64,000 bases of DNA from Chrysopilus asiliformis (taxonomy: Eukaryota; Arthropoda; Insecta; Diptera; Rhagionidae): positions 29,117,684-29,181,683 of the forward strand of contig OZ035961.1 of the NCBI GenBank assembly GCA_964034945.1, written 5' to 3'. The notes beneath the pieces are model-generated. The model did no database searches. It was not told the DNA's origin and worked only from the letters and a program-made list of their open reading frames with translations. Every line of letters starts with the position of its first letter. Within the stretch, counting starts at the first letter, position 1. The position numbers were made by a program, and so were the translations under genes. Positions 11,971 to 23,346 of this stretch are shown piece after piece.

Positions 11971-14900
11971 CACTGAAAAACAATTATTTCTTGTTTTTCA
12001 GCGATATTTAATAGGAGATACAAGTGCCCCAGATTTACGACGTTTTTGATTTACGACGACCAAATTTTATAATTTTGCATCATATATCAAAATGTATTTT
12101 TTATGTCTTTTCTTTTTTCTGTGATATTTGACATGAAAATAATAATAATTAAGATAAAAATACCGAACTTGTGGAAAAAGTGGGAATGGATCAACAGTTC
12201 CATGATTTAAAAATTAAACGAAAATAGTTTTGTGAAAATCGTTTTCAAGACCGGCAACAAGAGATTGTATAAAACCGTCGAAACTTAAACAAGGGACTTA
12301 TGTATTCACAAAAATTTAAAGATTTCCATTAAAAAATCCCCCCCCCCCCAACACCCCTCCCAAATCGCTCATATTGAAACTTTTACTAAATGTCTTAAGT
12401 AATACTTTAATATAAGCCCTTTAAGAATCGTTACTGTGCTGTTTTTCACAGCAATATTTTAGCTGATTTCTTGCGTTTATTAACGTTACTGACTGAAACT
12501 TCCAGCCGAGTCGTATATTATCTTGAGAAGTGTTTTCTAGGAGTTACACTTGAACTAGTTTCACATCTGATCAAAACACGCAAACTTACATGACCCCATG
12601 ACGTCAAGTTACACGCATTTAATGAATGAGGGAAATTCATTTTTACGGTAAATATCATATTAGGCAAATTAATTAGAGTGAGTTTAAAAAATTATGGGTA
12701 GGTACTATAATCATGCTACTTAGGGTGAATATTTCAGTACTCTCGAGAAATTATCTTTCGGCATTGAACACATGCCAGATAACTTACTCTGAAGAGTCTA
12801 AATTATTACAAATTTGAAAAATATTAGATAGTGTGGTAATAATTTCCCTGTTTTATTTTGCTAAAATAAAAAAAAAACAATAACTGAAAGCTAGTGTCTC
12901 ACGAATTTAATTGTCGCCAATTATGATTTGCGGAAAAGAATTTCCATTTTCGATCAGCTTCCATTAACGCCAAAAACCGGATATGTTACTCCAAACATAA
13001 ATACATATATTTTCATCATTAAATTGTTTATTTAACTATAATAAATGATTTATGAACGGAAGGTTACGTTAAACAAATGCAAATGTAATATCGTTTCTGA
13101 CACAAGAATTTTAATTATAGATCTTAAGTTAAATTGAATTTAACCGCTAAGGAATTTTCTTAATTATAATTTTGAATATACCTACAAAATATTAAATCTC
13201 GGAAATTTGAAGTAACCACAGCCTATCACACAAATTTTATCCATTTATAAATCATATAGCTATAAAACTGTACAAATATGCGATATCTAGATGGTTAGAT
13301 ATTGGTAAGAGTCACCTCAACACTGAATAAAACGCCTCATGGCATAAAGAAAGATAGAAATAAAGAAAGAATTTCAAGAGTTACAACTTTAATACTTCAA
13401 CGGTTTAGTGTCCTGCTGGTGTTCACTGCTGTTAGCTGCTGAAAAGCTAAGCAATTGGAACTCTACGAACAGGCATCATTCGCATCCTTGCCTGTGTGCT
13501 ATCACAGAGTTCAGTTATGAAAAGTTTCGTCTTTTTCGATCAACATTTTTCCCTAAATACTCGTAAATAGTCTATGGTCGACCATGGACTAAGCATATCC
13601 TTTTTTTTTCTTAATGTCACTTTCATGCTGTGAGCAATAGTGCGAACTGCGCAAGTTCCCTACCCCAAAAAAAAAAAAAGATGATTTAAATTTATTTGGA
13701 GAAAATACAGATGGGTTCCACAGGCGGCAAATTTCCCCTACAGTACGTTGATATGATAGCCATACTATAATTTTATTGTTTTTATACACATTTGAACTGT
13801 ATGCGATCAACATCCCTTTGGCGAAGGATGTTTACTCAGTGCAGTAGTATACCGCCACAGTTTTGAAATGGACGTGAATCTCTCAAAGTGCCAAGTTCTG
13901 TGTCTCATTTATGGCTTTTCTCCAAAATGGAAATGCGCATGAACGATCCTTGAATCCTTCGGCCCGTCAGCGATATGTAGGAAACATGCATAAACGCTCA
14001 ATTTTCGGCAAGAAAGTGTGTTTCATTATGATGTCCGTTGATTGTGACATGAAGAGAGCCTTTCCAACACTCAGTTGCGCGTTTGAGGTTGAACGTGTCG
14101 TCCGCTTTAGCGTTTCACGTTCCGCGGACAAATGTGGAAAAATTTTTATAACGTTTTCCAACTACGTGTAATAAATAATAATCATCAGCATAACGAAGGA
14201 TTAAATATCAATTTCAACCATCATTTACCACGAATTTTTACAATAAAGTGTCAATTCAATTAATATTCAAATCACAAATTGTGTAAAATTCAATGATATC
14301 AAATAATAAAATCATATCCTTAAAAATTGATTCTAGTTCAATGTGATTTCTTTGGAAAATCTATTCGGTTTCGGTATTACGGAAATTCACCCGAATCATG
14401 GTTATGTTTTATGCAATAGAAACAGATGAGAATAGTTTCTATGAATAATAATTTTGCTAAAGTTTTCGCTATCAAAAGCATATATGGTGTATATGTTGAG
14501 AAATATATGTAACTAAAACGATGGTACGATACAAAATCATATCAGTATTTGTGAGCAAATATTTACCGCGTATTCTGATTTTCTAATTTTGTGTGTTAGC
14601 CCAGCATATTATGGAGCCTAATTTGTGGAGTGAAATATGACAAATAGAAATTATCTGTCAATCATTGTGAAAATTCTCAGATGTGTATTATAATTAATGT
14701 GTATTTAAATACAATGTATACATGCATATTATTACTATAAAATAAGTGTATGATTAACAAAATTTATTCACAAATCATATGATACTTGATTGTATTCTGT
14801 TCCGTGTTTGTCAACGGAAATTACCCAAATACACCAGCACATGGATTTTTCCCGACATAACACTACCAGTAACTTAAATATGCAAATGCTAATCAACATT

Positions 14901-15480
14901 TAATAATTTTGGTGTCGTTACGATAACAATGTAGGAAGCTTCAAGTTCAAGGTTTCAACATCATTTATGTCTTTTTTTTATTAATTATGTGATAAAGTTT
15001 CTAATAATTTATTTATCTATATTTTTTTTTATGATTGACGATTTTTTTTCGTGTTACAAAATAAAAGCATTTGTCATGTTGACATCAACATCTTGTGCTA
15101 TTTCATACAACACACAGAATTTGTTTACAAACTCTTTATTTTACTGAGGAATAGTTTACATTTGACTTTTTTTTGGTAATTTTTATCCTGGAATAGAAAA
15201 TCATTGGTGCAATAATGTTTACGTTACCAGACATAATTCTGAAATTTATTCCTTTTAGAAGTATCTATTGGGATTTTATCTATTGGGAATTCGTTCGAAT
15301 TCTGAGTACCTACTTTTGCAAAGTGAACTTTTTCTGCGAAAAAATGAATAAGCGTAATTATGAAAGTTTTAAGAGAAAAATTCCGGCAAAAATTGCAAAT
15401 GCGAATGGTCCCTAATACATATATAATGTATCTGTGTTTTTTAAGTCTTAAAATATTATTTTTCTTGTGAATTTTAATAA
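11971..15480. other. AT-rich DNA, no gene seen
   Basis: Contains a poly-C run near 12340-12350 and an A/T-rich stretch at 14.9-15.1 kb. Overlapping short frames at 13.6-14.2 kb have no recognisable motif. At 15490-15600 several TTCTGTAT / ATACAGAA inverted phrases cluster just before the piggyBac-type MITE. Confidence 0.5.
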
Positions 15481-15631
15481 TATTGCGGTGACCATCCGTT
15501 CTGTATATTACAGAACAGTACTGTATTTGAAGGCTTGGTTCTGTATGATTTATTTTTAATACAAAATACAGAAATGTTCTATAATATAGAATGTGTTCTG
15601 TATTTGTACCACATTACATACAAGTTCTTGA

Positions 15632-16192
15632 CACGTTCGTGACATCGTGTACCACTGGTGGTACATGTATAGTTTTTTAAAACCGCGCGAGTAAATAGTG
15701 CGGTAGTTTTTTTGTGGAAGTAATATAAAAACATAACAAAAGCTATAATTGCCAATCTGGCAATTATTGAAAACCCGTATGGTGATTTAAGTGAACAGCG
15801 AACAGTTGTATCAAAATTCCACTTTGAAGTCAAACTTTCCAATAAGATTTTTTAAAATTTATTCCAAGTCTCTAGCTCAATCCGTGCGCCGCAATCCGCG
15901 CCACAGACAGACGGACGGACAGACAGACGGACGGACATGCTAAATTCAACTTTTTTTTTATCATTCTAAACACACTGGTGTAATTCATTTTTTTGTGCGA
16001 TGACGGGATCTTGGCGTTACAAACGGTAAGGCAAAGTTAATATACTCTTTGGTTTCACCATACGGGTATAAAAACACGCACCGTGTACCACCGATGGCGC
16101 ACAACCGCCAGAAAACAAATCGCTAGTGTACCACCCGTGGTACACGATGTCCAAATGTAAAAAAAGTTGAAAAAGCAAATGTCACGAACGTG
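15632..16192 (+). mobile_element. piggyBac-type MITE, copy Y1, split by X3
   Basis: The terminal inverted repeats are CACGTTCGTGACAT at the left and its complement ATGTCACGAACGTG at the right. Flanks are TTGA (15628-15631) and TTAA (16193-16196), so the target was TTAA with one mutated copy. Subterminal 20-bp palindromic motifs GTGTACCACTGGTGGTACAT (15647-15666) and GTGTACCACCCGTGGTACAC (16126-16145) lie near each end. The second copy at 45320-45533 lacks the X insertion and shows the original sequence. No open reading frame. Confidence 0.8.
15723..16073 (+). mobile_element. X-family element, copy X3 (internally deleted)
   Basis: Has the X 5' end, the ATTGCCAATCTGGCAAT hairpin and the X 3' end ACCATACGGGTATAAA. 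The sequence jumps from TTATTCCAA straight to GTCTCTAGCTCAATCC, losing roughly 230 bp including the GGGGGGTACCCCCC palindrome. It is inserted in Y1: removing it restores the order seen in the uninterrupted Y2. Confidence 0.8.
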
Positions 16193-16229
16193 TTAAATGT
16201 GAATTAAAATAACAATTCAAATGTTAAAA

Positions 16230-16795
16230 AAAACATAACAAAAGCTATAATTGCCAGTCTGGCAATTATTGAAAACCCGTATGGTGATTTAAGTGAATGG
16301 CGAACAGTTTTATCAAAATTCCACTATGAAGTCAAACTTTCCAATAAGATTTTTTAAAATTTGTTCCAATCGGATTTTGATGAATGGGAGTTTTATGTAG
16401 AATAATATCCTGAATAACTTTTGTTCTTGGACTTTTTTGATAAGATGCACCGTTTTTGAGATATTCGCAAAAATCGTTTTCGTTCGTATGGGGGGTACCC
16501 CCCTAATGGTTCATTTTTGCCCATTAACGAACTTAGCCTCGTATTTTACGAAAAACGAATCTGCACAAAATTTCAAGTCTCTAGCTCAATCCGTGCGCCT
16601 GCAATCCGCGCCACAGACAGACGGACGGACAGACAGACAGACAGACGGACGGACGGACGGACATGGAAAATTCAATTTTTTTTATCATTCTAAACACACT
16701 GGTGTAATTCATTTTTGTGTGTGATGACGGGATCTTGGCGTTACAAACGGTAAGGCAAAGTTAATATACCCTTTGGTTTCACCATACGGGTATAA
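16230..16795 (+). mobile_element. X-family element, copy X4 (full length)
   Basis: Complete X: 5' AAACATAACAAAAGCTATAA, hairpin near 16247, the GGGGGGTACCCCCC palindrome at 16490-16503, the CTCTAGCTCAATCC box, a (GACR)n tract at 16615-16660 and the 3' end ACCATACGGGTATAAA. It lies 37 bp right of the Y1 MITE. Confidence 0.8.
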
Positions 16796-16799
16796 ATAT

Positions 16800-17216
16800 C
16801 AGTTGTGACCAACACAAAACGTTCCTCTGGAATATTTAGTTTCGGAAAAATGTGTGAAAAATAATATTTTCGCAAATATCTCGGAGACCATTAAAGAAAG
16901 ATACATATGTAGGAGACTATGGTTCTTTCGAGTTCTAATTCCTGTATTCGAGAGTCTAAAGCCAATTGTAAAGGCAGTCGTTAATAAACATTCGTTCAGA
17001 TCACTTCAATATGTTTTTGTTAGTCCCGCTCGCCCTACACGTGAAAACCGTTAAAGGCAAGAATGCCGGAAATTTCCCAAAAGTTTGTAGAAAGCTCGTA
17101 AAACTCATTTACAAAAGATTTCATGTCATTAGCTCAATGCGTTCTAGAGTTATTTAAGATACGTAAAACAGACAGACCATCAGACCGACAGGCAGATGCA
17201 CGGACATCCTCATAAT
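16800..17216 (+). repeat. Z-family repeat, copy Z2, left part
   Basis: From about 17112 this matches Z1: a TTAGCTCAAT box, an AAACAGACAGACCATCAGAC tract, then CGGACATCCTCATAATT, where the match stops at the insertion of X5. It resumes at 18363. The stretch 16800-17111 has no counterpart recognised elsewhere in the window, and its outer limit is unknown. Confidence 0.65.
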
Positions 17217-17328
17217 TATACCCGTATGGTGAAACCAAAGGGTATATTAACTTTGCCTTACCGTTTGTAACGCCAAGATCCCGTCATCACACACAAAAAT
17301 AAATTACACCAGTGTGTTTAGAATGATA
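17217..17328 (-). mobile_element. X-family element, copy X5, 3' fragment
   Basis: Reverse complement of the terminal part of X: starts TATACCCGTATGGTGAAACC and runs to CACTGGTGTAATTT and TCTAAAC in reverse. It is cut off by X6 and continues at 17903. Confidence 0.8.
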
Positions 17329-17902
17329 AACATAACAAAAGCTATAATTGCCAATCTGGCAATCATTGGAGACCCGTATGGTGATATTCGTATCAAAATT
17401 CGAACAGTTATACCAAAATTCCACTTTGAAGTCAAACTTTCCAATAAGATTTTTTAAAATTTATTCCAATCGGATTTTGATGTATGGAAGTTTTATGTAG
17501 AATCATATCCTAAATAACTTTTGTTCTTGGACTTTTTTGATAAAATGCACCGTTTTTGAGATATTCACAAAAAACGTTTTCGTTCGTATGGGGGGTACCC
17601 CCCCTAATTGTCCATTTTTGCCCATTAACGAACCTAGCCTTGCATTTTACGAAAAACGGATCTGTGCAAACTTTCAAGTCTCTAGCTCAATCCGTGCGCC
17701 CGCAATCCGCGCCACAGACAGACAGACGAACGGACGGACGGACAGACGGACGGACAGACGGACGGACATGCAAAAATTAAATATTTTTATCATTCTAAAT
17801 ACACTGGTGTAATTAATTTTTTTGTGCGATGACGGGATCTTGGCGTTACAAACGGTAAGGCAAAGTTAATATACCCTTTGGTTTCACCATACGGGTATAA
17901 AA
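17329..17902 (+). mobile_element. X-family element, copy X6 (full length, inside X5)
   Basis: Complete X in plus orientation. Hairpin ATTGCCAATCTGGCAAT near 17347, palindrome at 17590-17603, CTCTAGCTCAATCC box, (GACR)n tract 17720-17768 and the end ACCATACGGGTATAAA. It interrupts X5 within the AATTAATTTTTGCATG region, between A residues on the plus strand (T on the other), matching a T-T insertion preference known for Helentron/DINE-1 elements. The class is inferred. Confidence 0.85.
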
Positions 17903-18362
17903 ATAATTAATTTTTGCATGTCCGTCCGTCCGTCCGTCTGTCTGTCCGTCCGTCCGTCTGTCCGTCTGTCCGTCTGTGGCGCGGATTGCGGGCGCACGGA
18001 TTGAGCTAGAGACTTGAAATTTTGCACGGATCCGTTTTTTGTAAAATGCGAGGCTAAGTTCGTTAATGGGCAAAAATGGACCATTAGGGGGGGTACCCCC
18101 CATACGAACGAAAACGTTTTTTGCAAATATCTCGAAAACGGTGCATCCTATCAAAAAAGTCCAAGAACAAAAGTTATTTAGGATATGATTTTACATAAAA
18201 CTTCCATACATCAAAATCCGATTGGAATAATTTTAAAAAATCTTATTGGAAAGTTTGACTTCAAATTGGAATTTTGGTATAACTGTTCGAATTTTGATAC
18301 GAATATCACCATACGGGTCTCCAATGATTGCCAGATTGGCAATTATAGCTTTTGTTATGTTT
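17903..18362 (-). mobile_element. X-family element, copy X5, 5' fragment
   Basis: Reverse complement of X from the sequence beside the (GTCY)n tract (17920-17985) through the palindrome (18088-18101) to the 5' end, read as GCTTTTGTTATGTTT. Together with 17217-17328 it makes one full X. The host Z sequence resumes immediately after. Confidence 0.85.
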
Positions 18363-18470
18363 TTGCCTCAAACGGATTTCGTATTGATCAGAAAGTTTCT
18401 ATCTGCCCCCTTCTAGAGTCGGTCTCCGTCATCAATACAATATTTTCAAACTATACGGGTCCCGTATACT
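18363..18470 (+). repeat. Z-family repeat, copy Z2, right part
   Basis: Continues Z from TTGCCTCAAACGGATTTCGT through TTGATCAGAAAGTTTC to GTCGGTCTCCGTCATC, matching Z1 at 1057-1135. The junction with 17216 reproduces the intact Z1 order exactly, CATAATT then TTGCC. Confidence 0.75.
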
Positions 18471-19394
18471 TTTTTTTTTTAAAAAACTTTCTTCAAAAAA
18501 GGTTGAGAAACAGTTATTTTAATATAATGTTGAAATGAAAGTGCCCGGACTGTATTGCTTTCTAATCAAATGAGTGTATGTATTTTAATCCAACTTGGAT
18601 TAAATGTAATTGGAATTAACAAAATAATATTTTCAAAATATTATTGGATTTGAATTTAATATATACAGTATTAAGATTCAATATGTATCTAATACAAAAG
18701 AATTGATCTCCAATACAAAAAAAAATTAGAATATATGCAATATATTGCCATTTATTAAATTCTAATCCAAAATGTATTGAAATTTTGTCTAATAGAATTT
18801 TTAGATTGAAAATTACTCCAGGATTTTTTGCCATGTCGAAACAATGATAAAATATACATTAAAGGAGTGTTTTTTGATTGTTCTTATGACATTTCCACAA
18901 ACATTTTGGTAACATACAACTCGCTAGTTGTAGATTTTGTGTAGAATTTTTGTTGAAAAAAGCGCACCAAAGACTCGAAAACTCTCGTTTTCTCAAGCGA
19001 CACCTGTTTATTATAATTAATTTCACATGAAATTTAAATTAAGTTTTTTGTGGGATGATGGTCCGATTTTAACCCGTTTTGGAACTTAGCCTTGCTAGAA
19101 GCGGAACTGTAGAAAACTCAAGCCGCAATCTTTCGAAAGTTATGGTTGCTAAGGGCTTGACCTCTAACCGCTACGCGGTCCATTCCTCGAAAAAATAAAC
19201 ATAAATGCCAAAAGAGTTTTGTGGTAAAATTTTGTGCTCTTACCAAGGTTTTATGTCTGTTTTGTGGCAAAAAATGGGAAAATCCAATCAACAAATTTTT
19301 CATTTTACAGTCAAATGATTAAAGAATCTATATTAGCACTGCAATCAATCAAAAAGTAATTTGATGAATTTTGATGATCATTTAAAGTTTCGGT
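18471..19394. other. AT-rich DNA, no gene seen
   Basis: Rich in ATTGGATTAAAT-like phrases between 18.56 and 18.82 kb. No coding signal. Confidence 0.5.
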
Positions 19395-19740
19395 AAGAAT
19401 TATTACCGGGTGGCGAAAAATGGGTTAAAACAACTACGACTTTCCAATTTTTGTCGATACCTCAAACATGTGATTTTTACTTATATTAACCGATTTCATT
19501 TATTTTGCCAATTATCCGTAACAATGAATCAAATTTTAAAGTTTGTCCCGCTCCTTTTGCAGCTGGGCGGCCATTTTCACACAAAATTTCAAGACTCTAG
19601 CTCAATCCTAGATTATAGGCTCTGTAGTCGGACAGACATGCGGAAATCAAAATCTTTTGTCATCCCTAACACCCTGGTGTAGTTCATTTTTGTGTCCGCT
19701 GACTGGTTCGATGCGTTATAAACTGTATGATTCTCAATAT
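19395..19740 (+). repeat. W-family repeat, copy W2
   Basis: Carries TTTCAAGACTCTAGCTCAAT, a very short tract (CGGACAGACATGCGG), then AAATCAAAATCTTTTGTCAT and CCCTGGTGTAGTTCATTT as in W1. Non-coding. Confidence 0.55.
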
Positions 19741-20244
19741 AGAGTATAAAGGCTTTTGACAGAAATATTGATTTTTAATTGAAAGTAGATATTCTATTTT
19801 CCCATGAATATAAATGTAAATTCAATTGCAATACTTGAACTGATTTTTAGCAATTAAAAACTTACAAAACAGTAATAGAGAGAGAAAAAAAAATGAAAAC
19901 GACGAACAACACAGCCATCCGTTTTGTCGTTAATGGCTCTCTTTTGAGTGAGACCTTCAGTCCTTCAAAAAGTTTCACAAACTTTCGTTGAAACTCTATT
20001 AGCAAAAATTACTCAAGTGAAATAACATTTAATGAGATTAAAGCGTTTTTAATTGAAAATTGATTAGTTTCAAAACATTTTGTTATTGCAAGAGAACTGA
20101 AAAAAAATATACATAATTAAGTTGAAAATTTTCATGTTTCTCATACAGTCAATTTAACCAGTGAGTTTTATTGTAAATTTTATACTTTGAAAACGCTTTT
20201 TTTCTTAAATTAAAAAATTTCAAAGGAAAAAAAAAATTCAAAGT

Positions 20245-20460
20245 CGAATTGCGGGCGCATGAGAATCGTATAGAAGTATATTAGGTTTAGTAAATGAACT
20301 ACACCAGGGAGTTTCGGATGACCGAAGATTTTTTTTTGATTTCCGCATGTCCGTCCATCCGTGTGTTCGTCTGTTTGTTTGTCTGTCTGTCCGTGAATAC
20401 CATAACTGTCAAAAGCATTGAGCTAGAGACTAGAAAGAACGATGCACGATTTTGCCCCCT
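20245..20460 (-). repeat. W-family repeat, copy W3
   Basis: Reversed W blocks: ATGAACTACACCAGGGAG, GATTTCCGCATGTCCGTCC with a (GTCY/GTTT)n tract, and ATTGAGCTAGAGACT. The intervals 19741-20244 and 20461-20984 hold only AT-rich sequence. Confidence 0.55.
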
Positions 20461-20984
20461 AAACTAACTTTTGAATCAGTGTAGTTTTTACTTTGGTTGA
20501 GTACTTTTTGGAAAGGGCACAGTCTCTAGTTTCATCCATATATGGCGTCAAGAGCTTCCGGATTGCAGGGGGATGGTGAGGGGTTAACGAACTTTCTCTT
20601 GATTTTTCACAGAAATCATGAATTAGCACAAATATGCTCAGGCATGAATAATATTGCCTAGCGAAAAAAAAATAATACTTTTTTTTGTGTTGATAAATTT
20701 ATTACAATTTTCGTTGTAATTTTTTTTTTTTTTTTTTGTAGATAGAATTGTTTTTGGATAATTAGCCTTGGCTGTCTTTAGATTGTCTAGATTTGCTGTT
20801 ATTCTTCAAATAACCAAGAATGCAAATTCATGTCTTTTTTTGTCTTAAAAACATTTTTTTTGTGCGTCCGCAAATATCACGAATTTGACCAAAACAAAGT
20901 CAAATTCAGAATCCATGACAACTACAGAAACAAAAAAATATCAGATCTATGAGTTTTCTTCTGAAAATCAAATTCCTTTTTTAT

Positions 20985-21390
20985 TATTATTAAAAGCTTT
21001 TTTAAAAGCTTTTATTTAGCTCGCTATCTTGTCTGTTTGTCTGTTTGTCTGTTTGTCTGTTTGTCTGTTTGTCTGTTTGTCTGTCAGATCAAATCTTGCA
21101 ACCCAATTTTGACCCACTTCCACTTGTCCGATTGACTTGAAATTTTGCACACTTATATAAGTCCGATGACAATACAATATTTTCACTACTTCGTCCTTGT
21201 ACGGATAACGGAAGGTCCTGTAAGGATAACGTTATTATCCTTTTCTCCAAATTTTCCGGAAAAAAATCTATTCTGGGGGTTTTTGGGGTCGCTGAATACG
21301 ATTCTCAAGTTAAAAAGCCTGTAAGGACATCTCAAATGTAAGGATATATATTCGAAGACTAAAAAGAACAAAATAAAAAAAATAAAAAAT
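20985..21390 (+). repeat. P-family repeat, copy P2
   Basis: Starts AAAGCTTTTTTAAAAGCTTT, then TTAGCTCGCTATC and a (TGTCTGTT)n tract (21029-21083). Next come TTGACCCACTTCCACT, CCGATTGACTTGAAATTTTG and ACGGAAGGTCCTGTAAGG. It abuts FB2 exactly as P1 abuts FB1. Non-coding. Confidence 0.65.
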
Positions 21391-21631
21391 AAATTTTTAA
21401 AAAAAAGCTTTTATTAAAAAAGAATGCACTAAAAAGAAAAAAATAATTTTCTGGACGCTGTGTATCACAAATATAAAAGCTTTTAAAAAGCGAGATAAAG
21501 CATAAAACAATAAAATAAAAATTTATCTCGCTTTTAAAAAGCTTTTATATTTGTGATACACAGCGTCCAGAAAATTATTTTTTTCTTTTTAGTGCATTCT
21601 TTTTTAATAAAAGCTTTTTTTTTAAAAATTT
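21391..21631. mobile_element. Foldback element FB2, near-perfect hairpin
   Basis: Two arms of about 109 bp (21391-21499 and 21522-21631) are near-perfect reverse complements around a 22-nt loop. Reading inwards the left arm gives AAGCTTTTATT, TGCACTAAAAAGAAAAAAAT, TTCTGGACGCTGTG and AAAGCGAGATAAA. The near-identity of the arms suggests recent mobility or arm conversion. Non-coding. Confidence 0.85.
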
Positions 21632-22956
21632 TTTTTTTATTTTTTTTTTCCTTATCTCAAGAGCCAATCTGACCAAACCACTTTCATTTCAGAAATCAAC
21701 GGCGCGGCGTAACATTATTTCAAAAGGTAATATCTTAAAAAAGGTAATACCAAATGGCGTAACCATTATAAAAATAGGAAAAAACTTAAGAATCAAAGCC
21801 AACTTGAAGAAGAAAATACAGAAACAGCTAAGTTCCAAATGTAGCATATGCTAACCTGGATATGGGTTTTCAGAAATTTTCTGCTACTGTATTTTCAAAG
21901 TCTTTCACATTTCTTATGACTAAACGATAGCCTGAAAACAATTTCCTAAAGAGTTACTGAAAACGACATGTCTGAAGTTGATTTTTCTTCTTTTTTCTTG
22001 TTTTATATTTTTTTTTTCGGAAAAATAGAAAAAAAATGTGTTCCATTAGAAGTTTTAAATGAAGCAAACTTAACGTCTGTATGTATTCATTTACGTAAGT
22101 TTCATTTGACATTTCACATGTTTAATTCAGTGTATATATCAATAAATGTGAATATATAAATTTTAAATCGAAATTTTTATGTCGCGTGCTGAAGTATGAT
22201 GATTATCTATCGTTCTCTTTTCTTCCTTATCCGGGTTGAAAGCTTCTGGTGTAAAAGTTTTTCTTTGATAAACCAACTTTCTCTTTATGTTGGGAACAGA
22301 AAATTAAAATTTAATGCAATTACGGAAAAGAAAATATTTCAATATAATGACAAAAATTTCCAACATAAAAAAATTGTTTTAAAAGAAAATAAATTTTTTT
22401 TGAAACAACCCTTCAAAAACCTGAATTGAATTAGTTTTTTTTTAATAAAACGTAATTTAAACTAATATAAATTTCTTGGTATTGTTGGAAAAGTTTCGTG
22501 GTCGTTCATAACGTTTAATTATTTTAGTTTTTCTATTCCAAATAATCGCTTTTTGAACAAATTTTAAAGTTTAAAAAAGCGGTATTTGTAATTTTTAAAT
22601 AACTGAGACATTAACTAAAAATTTAGGGGTTGTCCACAAAATAGGCTTTTGTCCCGGTTATTTCAATTTAGTGAAACTCTGTGCTATGGTTTGCGGGAAA
22701 TAAAATTTTTTTCGCCTGCGGCTAATTTTTTCCAATAATTTTCCACTAATGGCGTGTCAAAAAAAGATTTTTGACTGCAGCGCATTTCTATTTATTGGGG
22801 GTTTTTTGGAATTTCCGTATCGAATTTTTGAGGAACGTAAACTTAGCTAAATTAAGTCAATTTTCGCTTACACATATGTAGTTCTTAATTTAATTAAATG
22901 CATATTTCTTAATTTTTATTTTTGTGGTTTTCGTTCAAATAAAATTTTATTTTGTA
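21632..22956. other. AT-rich DNA, no gene seen
   Basis: No repeat family or coding signal recognised. Frames at 21968-22429 are low in complexity. Confidence 0.5.
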
Positions 22957-23346
22957 CTAGCAGACCCTACATTGCCAGCTTAAAGTTTTTTGTATAAATT
23001 ATAGAATGCCAAAAAACCACAAATAACTTAAAAACTTTTGGGGAAAAACGTTATCCTTACAGGACCTTCTGTTGAAATTCCAACACATTCCAACACTGGA
23101 TTCGTGATCAGCGACCCCAAAAACCCCATAATGCAAATTTTTCCGGGGCAAAATGGAAAAAGGATATTTTCGTTATCCTTGCAGGACCTTCTGCTTTGAA
23201 TTTCGAAAATCTAACATAACTAAAAACCTGCTCCTGCCCACGCCGATCACTTTGCAAAAAAACCGCGTAAAAATCGGTCCAGTAGTTTTTGAGTTTTGTA
23301 ATCACAAACAAACAGACAGACAAACATCCATTTTTATATATATAGA
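22957..23346 (-). mobile_element. Non-autonomous Helitron, copy H2
   Basis: On the minus strand it begins TCTATATATATAAAAATGG (5' TC), has a short GTTTGTCTGTCTGT tract and two GGTCCTG(T/C)AAGGATAACG blocks, and ends with ...GTAGGGTCTGCTAG. The host bases are A before TC and T after CTAG, as expected for Helitron insertion between A and T without target duplication. 390 bp, no coding sequence. Confidence 0.75.

Noticed and set aside
17846..18154. Plausible-looking frames with Arg/Thr/Asp/Gly-rich tails (also at 16437-16724 and 17537-17812)
   Set aside because: They are translations of the X repeat through its (GACR)n tract, found in several copies and frames with no conservation expected of a protein.
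17217..18362. Large inverted repeat interpreted as a single foldback transposon
   Set aside because: Comparison with intact X and Z copies shows that it is one X inserted into another, not a unit with matched arms.
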